This document shows, in pieces, positions 32,981 to 40,968 of a stretch of 48,494 nucleotides of DNA. The stretch lies in assembly GCA_025056735.1 (NCBI GenBank), contig JANWVR010000014.1, positions 1-48,494 on the forward strand, in the 5' to 3' direction. A program made the translations under genes and the position numbers. The stretch comes from Saprospiraceae bacterium. Its GTDB lineage: Bacteria > Bacteroidota > Bacteroidia > Chitinophagales > Saprospiraceae. Under the pieces are notes generated by a model. That model worked only from the letters and a program-made list of their open reading frames with translations, did no database searches and had not been told where the DNA came from. Numbering within the stretch: position 1 is the stretch's first letter; the number at the start of each line of letters is the position of its first letter.

Positions 32981-33322
32981 TCAGCCCTGAAGCTTGGGAT
33001 TTTCGGCGTGCCGCTGGGCATCGCGGTGGGTCTTTTTCTCCAAATTTTTTTGCAAGGCAGCCGACAAATCCACACCGGTTTGGTTGGCCAGACAGATGAG
33101 GACAAACAGAACGTCGGCCATTTCATCGGCTAAGTCTTGCCGGGCGCTGGCGGCCTGTTCAGGCGTTTTAAACGATTGTTCGCCGTAGAGGCGGGCCATG
33201 AGGCGGGCTACTTCGCCCACTTCTTCCATAAGAATGGCCGTATTAGTCAGTTCGGAAAAGTACCGGATGCCGACGGTACGGATCCATTCATCCACGACTT
33301 GCTGGGCTTGTTCAATGGTCAT
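32981..33322 (-). CDS. MazG-like nucleotide pyrophosphohydrolase
   Basis: A 113-residue single-domain all-alpha NTP pyrophosphohydrolase. The metal-binding pattern is EEVGEVARLMARLYGEQ followed by LADEMADVLFVLICLAN (ExxE...ExxD). Homologues hydrolyse NTPs or dNTPs, often non-canonical ones. The start at MTIEQAQQVVDEWI (33322) matches the family; an ATG at 33331 would add three residues. It is the first gene of the minus operon that includes the hydrolase and radA, and is divergent from the CotH-like gene. Confidence 0.85.
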   Translation of the reverse strand: MTIEQAQQVVDEWIRTVGIRYFSELTNTAILMEEVGEVARLMARLYGEQSFKTPEQAASARQDLADEMADVLFVLICLANQTGVDLSAALQKNLEKKTHRDAQRHAENPKLQG

Positions 33323-33419
33323 AGCCGGCAAATTTTGGTATTATTCTTGACTTACTGCGCGCCGTATTTCCATCAACCGGCTTACCGTGCTGAAAATCAG
33401 GCGTTATGTTTAATCGTTT

Positions 33420-33427
33420 TACCTTTG
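33420..33427 (+). promoter_or_regulatory. -7 box of the CotH-like gene
   Basis: The plus strand reads TACCTTTG 20 bp upstream of the ATG at 33448 and downstream of an in-frame ATG at 33406, so it supports the shorter start. Confidence 0.5.
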
Positions 33428-33447
33428 CCCGAAACCGAAATACCCGA

Positions 33448-35805
33448 ATGCGCATTCTCACCTTTTTGCGCCTATTGCTTCTGGTTTTTGTTGCGAGCCT
33501 ATCGGCGGCTCGCGGTCAACAGGCGGCGTCGGTTCCGGCGCCCTTAGTGGTGAAGTTTTCTCAACCGGGCGGGTTTTACCAGGCGTCCGTAGAGGTGCGG
33601 TTGTCGGCTCCTGAGGGCGCAGTTATTTATTACACAACGGACGGTTCATATCCTTCGGTGCGTTCGGCGCGCTACACACGACCGCTGCTGGTGTCGCGCA
33701 CGACGGTGATTCGCGCCCTGGCCCGCCGTGGCCAGGTAGTAGGGCGGGCAACGGCACAGACTTATTTCATTGGCGAACCGCCTACAAAACTGCCCATCGT
33801 GTCGGTGGCCATCAGCCCAGGTATTCTGTTCGACCCTGAAAAGGGCATTTTTCGGGAAGGGCCTATGGCCGACACTACTGCGGAGCATCGGCCCGGCGCT
33901 AACTTCTGGACGCGCCGTGAATTTGCCTGCCACGTGGAAATTTACGAGAGCGACGGCACCTGCGTGCACAACAGCGGCGCTGGCTTTCGCCTCTTTGGCG
34001 GCTATAGCCGTATTTTCCCACAAAAAAGCATCGTCTTGGTGGCGCGCAGCCGCTACGGGAAGAAGTTCTTCCGCCACCGCATTTTCGGCCCCGACCAGCC
34101 CAAAAAGTTCAAATACTTGGTATTGCGCAACGGCGGTAGCGACTTCGCCGGCGCCCACTTCCGCGACGAGCTGATGAACCGCCTGACCGACGACTGGGGG
34201 TTGGAAAAACAGGCGTTCCGCCCGGCGCTGCTCTACCTCAACGGCCAATACTGGGGCCTGTACCACATCCGCGAGAAGATCAACGCGCGCTTCTTAGAAG
34301 ACCACGCCGACGTAGACCGCGACTCCCTCGACCTGCTGGAACACCAGCGCCACGTGCGCCACGGCACTAACGACCATTATCTGCGCCTGCTGGAATATAT
34401 CCGCACACACGACCTGGCTGTCCCGGCCCACTATGAATGGGTCCGCGGGCAAATGGACGTGGAAAATTTCATAGACTACCAGATCGCCCAAATCTATTGC
34501 TTCAACTTCGATGCGGGCGGCAACATCCGATACTGGCGCCCCCACCGCCCTGGCGGACGCTGGCGCTGGATTCTCTTCGATACCGATTGGGGCTTCGGCA
34601 TGCACGACCCTAATGCCTGGCAGGCAGATGCCATCGCCTTCTTCACCGAACCCAACGGCCCGCGTTGGCCCAACCCGCCCTGGAGCACGTTCCTGTTGCG
34701 CAACCTGCTGCGCAACCGCGAGTTCCAGCAACAGTTCGTCAACCGCTTCTGCGACCGACTTAACACATCGCTGAGCGCCGAAAACGTCCTGCGCGAAGTG
34801 GAGTGGTTCGAGCGCACGCTCGGCCCTGAAATGCCGCGCCACCTCCAGCGATGGCGGCGCTCCGAGGCCAACTGGCGTAGACACGTGGCCATCATCCGGC
34901 AATTCGCCCAACAACGCCCTGCCGTGCTGTACCAGCATTTGGCCCAACACTTCCAGACCGGAGCGCCCGCTCAACTGCACCTGACGGTGGACGTCGGCGG
35001 CTCGGTGATTGTTAACAACACCATTACCGTCGGCACAGGCGAATTTCGCGGTACATACTTCGAGCGCATTCCCATCGCCCTGCAAGCCGTGCCCGCCGTG
35101 GGCTATCGCTTCGCCGGCTGGGAGGGCATCGAACGACAGGGACGCACTATTGAAACCTATTTGCCCGCCCATGAAACGCTCCACTTGCGCGCCCGCTTCG
35201 TGCCCGACCGACACGCCTTAGACGGTGTCGTCTTTTTTAATGAAATCGCTCCTGCCGGCCAAAAAACGGGCGACTGGATAGAGCTCTACAACGCGGGCAA
35301 ACAGCCCGTGCGCCTCAAAGGCTGGGCGCTACGCGACGCCCGCCGCAGCTGGAACCTGCCGGATGTCAGCATAGCGCCACAAAGCTACTTCGTCCTCTGC
35401 CAGGACTCTACGGCCTTCAAAAAGCGCTTTCCTTACGTGCGCCAAATCGCGGGCGACTTCCGCTTTGGTCTCAATAAACAGGCCGAACGCCTGCTCCTAT
35501 ATGCCGCTGACGGTCGCGCCGTGGATAGCGTCGCTTACGTCATTGAAGCACCCGAAGGCGAGTTTACCCTCGACCTACTCATGCCTTCGTTGGACAACGC
35601 ACAAGCCGATAACTGGGGCGTCCACCCTGGCCCAGGCTCGCCCGGAATGCCCAACCCGCTTTTCCATGCGCAGATGGTAGCAACAGAAAAGGAACGCGCC
35701 ACACGCATCGGCTTAATCATAGGGGTACTTATCCTCCTGCTGGGCGCGCTTCTGTTGCGGCGAATACACACCTATGCCATCGGGAAGTCCAGAACCCTGT
35801 TCTAA
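33448..35805 (+). CDS. Modular surface protein: chitobiase-type C domain, CotH-kinase-like domain, InlB-like repeat, lamin-tail domain, C-terminal TM
   Basis: A 785-residue exported protein. The signal peptide MRILTFLRLLLLVFVASLSA starts at 33448, chosen for the promoter at 33420-33427; 33406 is an alternative. Domain order: a beta domain (SVEVRLSAPEGAVIYYTTDG, about 45-110) like the chitobiase/hexosaminidase C-terminal module; a CotH-kinase-like domain (about 115-490) with FRLFGGYSRIFPQKSIVLVA, YLNGQYWGLYHIREKINARF and the metal motif FDTDWGFG (D378, D380); an InlB B-repeat-like stretch (PAVGYRFAGWEG); a lamin-tail domain (NEIAPAGQKTGDWIELYNAG, LKGWALRDA); and a C-terminal helix (IGLIIGVLILLLGALLL) with a basic tail. 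CotH kinases phosphorylate secreted proteins in spore coats (family knowledge). Its role here is unknown, and it has no T9SS tail. Confidence 0.85.
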   Translation: MRILTFLRLLLLVFVASLSAARGQQAASVPAPLVVKFSQPGGFYQASVEVRLSAPEGAVIYYTTDGSYPSVRSARYTRPLLVSRTTVIRALARRGQVVGRATAQTYFIGEPPTKLPIVSVAISPGILFDPEKGIFREGPMADTTAEHRPGANFWTRREFACHVEIYESDGTCVHNSGAGFRLFGGYSRIFPQKSIVLVARSRYGKKFFRHRIFGPDQPKKFKYLVLRNGGSDFAGAHFRDELMNRLTDDWGLEKQAFRPALLYLNGQYWGLYHIREKINARFLEDHADVDRDSLDLLEHQRHVRHGTNDHYLRLLEYIRTHDLAVPAHYEWVRGQMDVENFIDYQIAQIYCFNFDAGGNIRYWRPHRPGGRWRWILFDTDWGFGMHDPNAWQADAIAFFTEPNGPRWPNPPWSTFLLRNLLRNREFQQQFVNRFCDRLNTSLSAENVLREVEWFERTLGPEMPRHLQRWRRSEANWRRHVAIIRQFAQQRPAVLYQHLAQHFQTGAPAQLHLTVDVGGSVIVNNTITVGTGEFRGTYFERIPIALQAVPAVGYRFAGWEGIERQGRTIETYLPAHETLHLRARFVPDRHALDGVVFFNEIAPAGQKTGDWIELYNAGKQPVRLKGWALRDARRSWNLPDVSIAPQSYFVLCQDSTAFKKRFPYVRQIAGDFRFGLNKQAERLLLYAADGRAVDSVAYVIEAPEGEFTLDLLMPSLDNAQADNWGVHPGPGSPGMPNPLFHAQMVATEKERATRIGLIIGVLILLLGALLLRRIHTYAIGKSRTLF

Positions 35806-35873
35806 GACACCCGATTGAGTCTATGTCAGAAGAGGAGAATGACATTTGCTTGAAAAACACCTGATAGCATTTT

Positions 35874-36776
35874 TCAGAAAAACACTTCCTGAGCCGTGCG
35901 GAACGTGTTAGCGTGCGCTTCGACAATATCGCTCAGGCGAGGCGAATACCCGCCGCCCATACTGACGGCAACGGGTACGCGGTGTTGACGACACAGCCGG
36001 AGCACGAAGCGGTCGCGCTCCCGGCAGCCGTTTCGGCTGATGCGCAGCCGGCCGAGGCGGTCGGTCTCCAGGATGTCTACGCCGCTTTGATAGAAAACGA
36101 AATCGGGTTGAACTTCGTCGAACAGGCGCGGAAGTGTCTCGCGCAGGAGCGTCAGGTAAGGCTCGTCCTCCAGGCCGTCGGGCAGCGGCAGGTCGAGGTC
36201 GGAGCGCTCTTTGCGCAGCGGATAATTGCGTGCCCCGTGCATAGAAAAGGTGAAAACGCGCGGTTCGTTGCGAAAAATATGGGCTGTGCCGTTGCCCTGA
36301 TGCACATCGAGGTCCACAATAAGTATTTGCCGGCTTAAACCCTGCTGCAACAGGTAGGCTGCAGCAATGGCCTGGTCGTTGAAGCAGCAGTAGCCTTCGC
36401 CGTGGTCAGCATAAGCATGGTGGGTGCCGCCGGCGATGTTCATGGCCACACCGTATTGTTGGGCAAAAAGAGCGCACTGGATCGTGCCCTGCGAGATGTG
36501 TCGCCCGCGAACCACAAAGCGTTCGGTAATGGGGAAACCAATGGCTCGCTCTTCGCGCTCTGTGAGTGTCACGGTGTTGAGCTTGTGCCAGTACTCCTCC
36601 GTGTGCACGAGCAACGCTGTTTCCTGACTCAGCATGTCGGGGTGAAAAAAGTTGTCCTCGCGCACCGTGCCCTCATACAACAGTTGCTCAGCAATGACCT
36701 CGTACTTGGCCATCGGAAACCGATGCCCTTCGGGCAAGGGATACACATATACAGGCGAATAGGCAATCTTCAACAT
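35874..36776 (-). CDS. Histone deacetylase-family (acetoin utilisation-type) deacetylase
   Basis: A 300-residue zinc deacetylase; bacterial members act on acetylated small molecules, polyamines or proteins. The start at MLKIAYSPVYVYPLPEGHRF (36776) gives the family N-terminus. Catalytic features are the His pair in GGTHHAYADHGEGYCCFND (H119, H120), zinc ligands D157 and H159 in VDLDVHQGNGTAH and D234 in YQSGVDILETDRLGRL, and the late GGGYSP glycine loop. All ligands are present, so it should be active. It is a single gene between convergent and divergent neighbours, with no acetyl-CoA or acetoin genes next to it. Confidence 0.92.
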   Translation of the reverse strand: MLKIAYSPVYVYPLPEGHRFPMAKYEVIAEQLLYEGTVREDNFFHPDMLSQETALLVHTEEYWHKLNTVTLTEREERAIGFPITERFVVRGRHISQGTIQCALFAQQYGVAMNIAGGTHHAYADHGEGYCCFNDQAIAAAYLLQQGLSRQILIVDLDVHQGNGTAHIFRNEPRVFTFSMHGARNYPLRKERSDLDLPLPDGLEDEPYLTLLRETLPRLFDEVQPDFVFYQSGVDILETDRLGRLRISRNGCRERDRFVLRLCRQHRVPVAVSMGGGYSPRLSDIVEAHANTFRTAQEVFF

Positions 36777-36937
36777 AGGAAGACAGGCAAGCAGACTGCA
36801 ATAGTGGTACAAACAGGCGCGCCATTGGTTCACAAGAGATTGGGCTAAAGCAAAAGACCCCCATGTTTCAAGACAAAACGCCCGTTATTTGCGCCCGTCA
36901 AGAAACTATTCCTTCAAACATTAAATAGCAGATACCC

Positions 36938-37477
36938 ATGAGTCAGCCATTACTCGGCGTTGGATCGCGCGTCAAGCACCCTGCCTATGGCGACGGCGTC
37001 ATTGTTCGGCTCCATGTGGCCGCCTATGAGGTCTGTTTCATACAGTTTGGCCTGAAGATGGTCAGCAAGGAGTACTCGGCCTGGCAGGTAGTAGAGGCCA
37101 TTCCAGCCGAAGAGCCCGTAACGTTCACGGAGGCAGAGCAGTCTCTAATGCGTATTTTGCGCACCTGGTCGGGCGTGAGTTTGGAGACTGTACCGCTGGG
37201 CGACCGCTGGAAAGGCGGAAAGCTCGTCCTGGAGGCCGACGGCATTCAGCCTAAAGAGGTGCCCATCGAGACGTTCTTCCACAAAATCGTGATGATGCGC
37301 GACCGCCTGCGCGTCCTGGAGCAGCAAATCAACGCCCATAAAAAGCTGGACGATGAGGATAAGGTGAACCTCCAGCAGTACATCACTCGCTGTTATGGCA
37401 GTATGACGACGTTCAACCTGCTGTTCAAAAACCGCAGCGACTACTTTGTAGGTGAAAGATCAAAGGACAAAGAATAG
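36938..37477 (+). CDS. Conserved-type protein with N-terminal KOW/CarD-like beta domain
   Basis: I do not recognise a named family. The 179-residue cytoplasmic protein begins MSQPLLGVGSRVKHPAYGDG, and the following VIVRLHVAAYEVCFIQFGLK resembles the small Tudor/KOW beta barrels of CarD or the UvrD C-terminus (G-x-V-x-H-x-x-Y/F-G-x-G). The middle has a helix with LMRILRTWSG, and the C-terminus is helical and charged (IVMMRDRLRVLEQQINAHKK, NLQQYITRCYGSMTTFNLLF). Nucleic-acid or RNA polymerase contact is conceivable but unproven. The gene stands alone, ended by a strong hairpin at 37508-37535. Confidence 0.75.
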   Translation: MSQPLLGVGSRVKHPAYGDGVIVRLHVAAYEVCFIQFGLKMVSKEYSAWQVVEAIPAEEPVTFTEAEQSLMRILRTWSGVSLETVPLGDRWKGGKLVLEADGIQPKEVPIETFFHKIVMMRDRLRVLEQQINAHKKLDDEDKVNLQQYITRCYGSMTTFNLLFKNRSDYFVGERSKDKE

Positions 37478-37507
37478 GCGTTCCTTTAAGAGCCAATACA
37501 AAAAGAA

Positions 37508-37535
37508 GAGGGGGCTATTTGCCCCCTCCTTTTTT
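37508..37535 (+). terminator. Bidirectional terminator shared by convergent genes
   Basis: GAGGGGGC (37508-37515) pairs with GCCCCCTC (37521-37528) around TATTT, then C and six T on plus. On minus the hairpin is followed by TTCTTTT. It serves the gene ending at 37477, and its right arm and T-run lie inside the last codons of the convergent TPR gene. Confidence 0.9.
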
Positions 37536-39209
37536 CGGTGTTTTACCTCCGGGTGATGTTTCTCCTTGCAGAATTTTCTGGATTTCCAGCGCCGTAGGGT
37601 TGTCGGGTTGAAGCGCTAAGAGTTTGGCGACGTGTTCCTTTGCCAGTTCGTCCTGCTTTTTGAGGAAGTAATAGAAGACCAGATACTCGTAGGAAGTAAT
37701 CAGGTCTTTCTTGTTCTTTTCCGGCTCTGAAGCAGCCACTTCCACGTAGCGAGCAAAGAAGGGTTGCGCCACGCCATACTTCTCGATGAGGGTGCTGTCC
37801 TGTGGGTTAGCTGCCAGGTCTGGCTCTAATTTAGAAGCGGATTTGGCACGCCAGATCCAGCCAACAGGAGCATCGGGTGCCAGTTCGGTAATGATGGAAA
37901 AGGCCTTTTCTGCTTTCTGGTAGTGTTCCGGGTCGGCAGTGCAATAATAATAGCAAACACCCACCTGAAAGGCCGTATTGACGCGATCCTGCGCGCTTTC
38001 TAACGAGTCTAAATAAGCCTGGTAAGCCTCAGCGGCGTTGCAGTAGTCCTTTTTGCTGTAGTAGAGCTTAGCAATGTCGGCGCGCATAGGCCAAAGGCTG
38101 GGGTCCATCTCAATAGCCTTTTCGTAGTTGCGGATGGCTTCCAGCGTGTCGCGCTTCATTTTGATTTGCAGCTTGCCCAAGTACTCGTAGTCGGACGGCA
38201 GGATTTTATCTGGTTTTACCATCTGGAAGAACTCTTCCAAAATCTGGAGACCCTCTGGATAGCGGCCGTTGTCGTAATCGCAGTAAGCCTGCAGGCGGCG
38301 CAGGTAATTTCTAGAGGGGTCTTTCTTCAGGATTTTCTCCACTAAAGCGCTGCAAGCAGGGCAGTCTTTGTTGATGTACAAAAGATTGGCCAGCAGTGTT
38401 TCGTCGTCAATCGTTACTTCGGCGGCGTTATTGACCAGACTCTTAGCAGCTTCGAGGGCCTTCTGCCACTGTTTTTCAAAATAGAGGAACTCCGCTTTAG
38501 CCCTGAGAGCGTCGCTGTAGTTGGGCTGCAAGCTGATGGCCTTATCTAAGTTGGCTAAGTACTTGTCGTTTAGCTTGGCATAGTAATACACCTTAGCCAG
38601 CATGAATACCGGCAAAGGGTTTTTGGGCTCGAGGGTGGAAGCAATTTCGTAATGAACCGCTGCCTGGCCACCGCTGCCTCGCTCCAAGAAGGAATAACCC
38701 AGGGCCATTTGCGTGGCAAAGTCTTTGGCCGAGATTTCAGCGGCTTTTTTCAGCTCCTCTTCCGCCCGAGCAAAGTCAGGCTTGGTGTTGCCTATAGGAT
38801 ACAGGAAGGACTCGCCTACCATGCGGCGAGCGGCGACGTCCTTGCGCGCCAGTTTATCCACTTTTTTCAGAGTGGCTTCGGCCTCTTCTTTGCGCCCTTG
38901 AAGCATTTGGATGCGCGCATTGGCGATAAGCGCATAAACGCCGTCCGGTTTGATATTCACCGCCGACTCATAGGCGGATTTTGCCTTGTCCATTTCGCCC
39001 TTAGCGGCATAGGCGCTGCCTAGGGTGAGCCAAGCTATCTGGTCGGCAGGGTCTTTCTGGGTCAGTTGCGTGTAGATTTGAATGGCCTTGTCCCACCGAC
39101 TCAGTTGCATGGAGACGATTCCGTCCTGGTGGGTTTGGGCCAGTGCGGCGAAGGACAGGAAAAAGGCTGCGAAGAGTGCCCCTCCCTCTTTTTTCAGCAG
39201 GTAAGTCAT
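37515..39209 (-). CDS. Secreted tetratricopeptide-repeat protein
   Basis: A 564-residue exported TPR protein. The start at 39209 (MTYLLKKEGGALFAAFFLSF) provides a signal peptide ending near ALAQ. Repeats run through most of the mature protein with the TPR pattern, for example AWLTLGSAYAAKGEMDKAKS, LPVFMLAKVYYYAKLNDKYL and WPMRADIAKLYYSKKDYCNA, about ten or more units. A Cys pair occurs in NKDCPACSALVEKI. The C-terminus is Lys/Gly/Thr-rich (TSPGGKTPKKGGGK), encoded within the shared terminator. It follows the PstS-like gene by 211 bp; a near-consensus AAccTTTG box at 39272-39279 may give it its own promoter. It is probably periplasmic or outer-membrane associated. Confidence 0.85.
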   Translation of the reverse strand: MTYLLKKEGGALFAAFFLSFAALAQTHQDGIVSMQLSRWDKAIQIYTQLTQKDPADQIAWLTLGSAYAAKGEMDKAKSAYESAVNIKPDGVYALIANARIQMLQGRKEEAEATLKKVDKLARKDVAARRMVGESFLYPIGNTKPDFARAEEELKKAAEISAKDFATQMALGYSFLERGSGGQAAVHYEIASTLEPKNPLPVFMLAKVYYYAKLNDKYLANLDKAISLQPNYSDALRAKAEFLYFEKQWQKALEAAKSLVNNAAEVTIDDETLLANLLYINKDCPACSALVEKILKKDPSRNYLRRLQAYCDYDNGRYPEGLQILEEFFQMVKPDKILPSDYEYLGKLQIKMKRDTLEAIRNYEKAIEMDPSLWPMRADIAKLYYSKKDYCNAAEAYQAYLDSLESAQDRVNTAFQVGVCYYYCTADPEHYQKAEKAFSIITELAPDAPVGWIWRAKSASKLEPDLAANPQDSTLIEKYGVAQPFFARYVEVAASEPEKNKKDLITSYEYLVFYYFLKKQDELAKEHVAKLLALQPDNPTALEIQKILQGETSPGGKTPKKGGGK

Positions 39210-39420
39210 TGAATAAACAGTTGAGTGAGTGAACAGCAACAGGATAGGTATAGGTATATGCAAACCGGCTGCAAAGGTTTGATTTTTTCGACGTTCATTG
39301 AAGCCGCGCGTCATGAAACACGGGCATTTATGCCGCTAATTTTATAAAATTTAAATCCTCTTTAACGAAAGGGCCTTTTTTCGGACGCTTTTTTGAGCAT
39401 CCGAGTTGCCTGAATGCAAT

Positions 39421-40371
39421 TTACTTGCGTTGCAATTGAATAAGGCGTATCGGCGCCTGAGCGGCCAGCAAGCCGTCTTTCTGAATAATGCGCTGACCAG
39501 GGTCGGAGGCCAAAAACGAGGCAACTCCCAATCCAAGCCCCGTACGCGCCTGGGCGTTGATGACGTACACCGAACGCCGGTACGGGTATTGGCCGGTGGC
39601 TAAGTAGGCCTGATAGGGGCCAAAGCCCTCTTTGCCCGGCGCGGAAGCAATGTCCACCAACCTGATCTCCTGACGAAACGACTGCACCCCCTTGTCGTCA
39701 GAGTCAGAGACCCAGTTGACCCCGATGATACCTAAGGCATTCTTGTGCTTCGACACATAGTCAATAACTTCAGCGTTACCCTTTACGGCAAACGCATTTT
39801 GAGGCAGCGCAGCGCCGCCCCCGATGCTGTCGCGCACATAACGCACCGTGCCCGACAGCGGGTGGTCAAATACCAACACGATGTCACCCAGCGGTGAGCG
39901 CGGGTTGACGTCGCTCCATCGTTTTTTCTGCCCGGTTACTATCTGGCGCAGTTGCTCCGCTGTGAGCAAGGTATCCCTGTTCTCGGGGTGCACAATAAAC
40001 GCCGGAGCATCGTAGGCAATCAGTGTCATTTTAGGCGTAAATCCGCGCGGCTTGAAGTGGCGCTCCACTTCCTCATCCGTCAGGGCGCGTCCAATGATGA
40101 TAACCTGCACGGAGTCGCGCAAAAGGGCTGCTACCGCCTCACCCTCGGCTACATACCCGGCTTGAACATTCGTACGAGGGTAAATCGTATCGAACACGTC
40201 CAAAGCACTGGCAATAACGGGCTGGTAGGCTTCGTCCACCAAGATGCGAATTTCTCCGCTCGTTGGCGTATCCAACACGCGACCATCCTTGCCGCGCTGC
40301 TCGCAGGAGACAGTCGTGAGGGCGACAGTCAACCCTAAGGTAATGAGCATTTTTCCGGTTTTCATGACCAT
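39421..40371 (-). CDS. PstS-like substrate-binding lipoprotein
   Basis: A 316-residue lipoprotein of the phosphate-binding PBP-like class. The signal is MKTGKMLITLGLTVALTTVS with the lipobox cysteine in VSCEQ; the first ATG (40371) or the third codon (40365) may be used. The body shows GEIRILVDEAYQPVIASALD near the N-terminus, YVAEGEAVAALLRDSVQVII, LIAYDAPAFIVHPENRDTLL, EQLRQIVTGQKKRWSDVN and the SGTVRYVRD loop in place of the phosphate-binding SGT motif of PstS. No pstC, pstA or pstB genes are present. Comparable proteins in Bacteroidota sit beside TPR and ExbB/ExbD/TonB genes (recollection), so a role in energised outer-membrane transport is possible. It is preceded by a small two-TM protein gene. 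Confidence 0.85.
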   Translation of the reverse strand: MVMKTGKMLITLGLTVALTTVSCEQRGKDGRVLDTPTSGEIRILVDEAYQPVIASALDVFDTIYPRTNVQAGYVAEGEAVAALLRDSVQVIIIGRALTDEEVERHFKPRGFTPKMTLIAYDAPAFIVHPENRDTLLTAEQLRQIVTGQKKRWSDVNPRSPLGDIVLVFDHPLSGTVRYVRDSIGGGAALPQNAFAVKGNAEVIDYVSKHKNALGIIGVNWVSDSDDKGVQSFRQEIRLVDIASAPGKEGFGPYQAYLATGQYPYRRSVYVINAQARTGLGLGVASFLASDPGQRIIQKDGLLAAQAPIRLIQLQRK

Positions 40372-40402
40372 GCTTATTTTTCAATAACATCAAATCTTCT
40401 GC

Positions 40403-40431
40403 AAAAATCGCCTAAGCCGCCGGCTCAAGCG
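40403..40431 (-). terminator. Hairpin terminator after the two-TM protein gene
   Basis: On minus, CGCTTGAGCC and GGCTTAGGCG form a 10-bp stem with two G-U pairs around GGC (40409-40431), followed by ATTTTT. On plus a seven-T run follows two bases after the stem, so it may work both ways. If effective, it separates the two-TM gene from the PstS-like gene. Confidence 0.6.
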
Positions 40432-40512
40432 CGTTTTTTTGAACCAACTTCAGCGGATAGCCCCAGTAAAACCACCGCCGCACAGATGCTTAACTTGGAA
40501 CGCCAGCGCCCA

Positions 40513-40746
40513 TCAGCCTCGATAATAGTCCCAGTACACGCGCCAGCCTCGATACAGGCCGTAAACGATGAGCAACACGGCAAAAATGTTGCGAAATTCG
40601 ATGGGAATATCGCTAAAAAAAGCGCGATCAACCAGCAAGGCAATGCCCAGACCTAAGTACACAAAAGTCATGACCGTGCCAAAGATCATGACTGGGCCGC
40701 GCAGGGTGCGGCGGCGATGTTCGCGGTGGCTTTCTTGTACAGACAT
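40513..40746 (-). CDS. Small two-transmembrane protein
   Basis: A 77-residue inner-membrane protein. The start at MSVQESHREHRRRTLRGP (40746) gives a basic cytoplasmic N-terminus, then helix 1 (VMIFGTVMTFVYLGLGIALL), a short loop (VDRAFFSDIPIEF), helix 2 (RNIFAVLLIVYGLYRGWRVY) and a WDYYRG end. It has no family name I can give with confidence. It lies upstream of the PstS-like and TPR genes on the same strand, and similar small proteins occur next to such genes in related genomes (recollection). A TAGATTTG box is found about 107 bp upstream. Confidence 0.7.
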   Translation of the reverse strand: MSVQESHREHRRRTLRGPVMIFGTVMTFVYLGLGIALLVDRAFFSDIPIEFRNIFAVLLIVYGLYRGWRVYWDYYRG

Positions 40747-40852
40747 GGTAAAGCGTTGATGTGAGAAACTAACTACAAGGATGCGTATTTTAGGCAAAAA
40801 GGTGCGTACCCTCCTAGGAGCGACGCCAGATGCCCAATGAGGCTGACTGGGG

Positions 40853-40860
40853 CAAATCTA
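40853..40860 (-). promoter_or_regulatory. Possible -7 box of the two-TM protein gene
   Basis: The minus strand reads TAGATTTG, 106 bp upstream of the ATG at 40746. The rest of the 222-bp gap 40747-40968 shows no gene or clear terminator. Confidence 0.35.
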
Positions 40861-40968
40861 ACGTATCGGCGGCAATCGCTCTGAGGGCGGCTTTTTAAAG
40901 GCAAAAACAGCCGGTATGAGCCGCGTGTTTCCTGCAGATTTCCAGGAGTTTATCACCGCGTGTCTTTC

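Noticed and set aside
40425-40643. 72-codon minus frame overlapping the two-TM protein gene
   Set aside because: Out of frame with a gene that has two clear membrane helices; it also crosses the terminator-like hairpin at 40403-40431.
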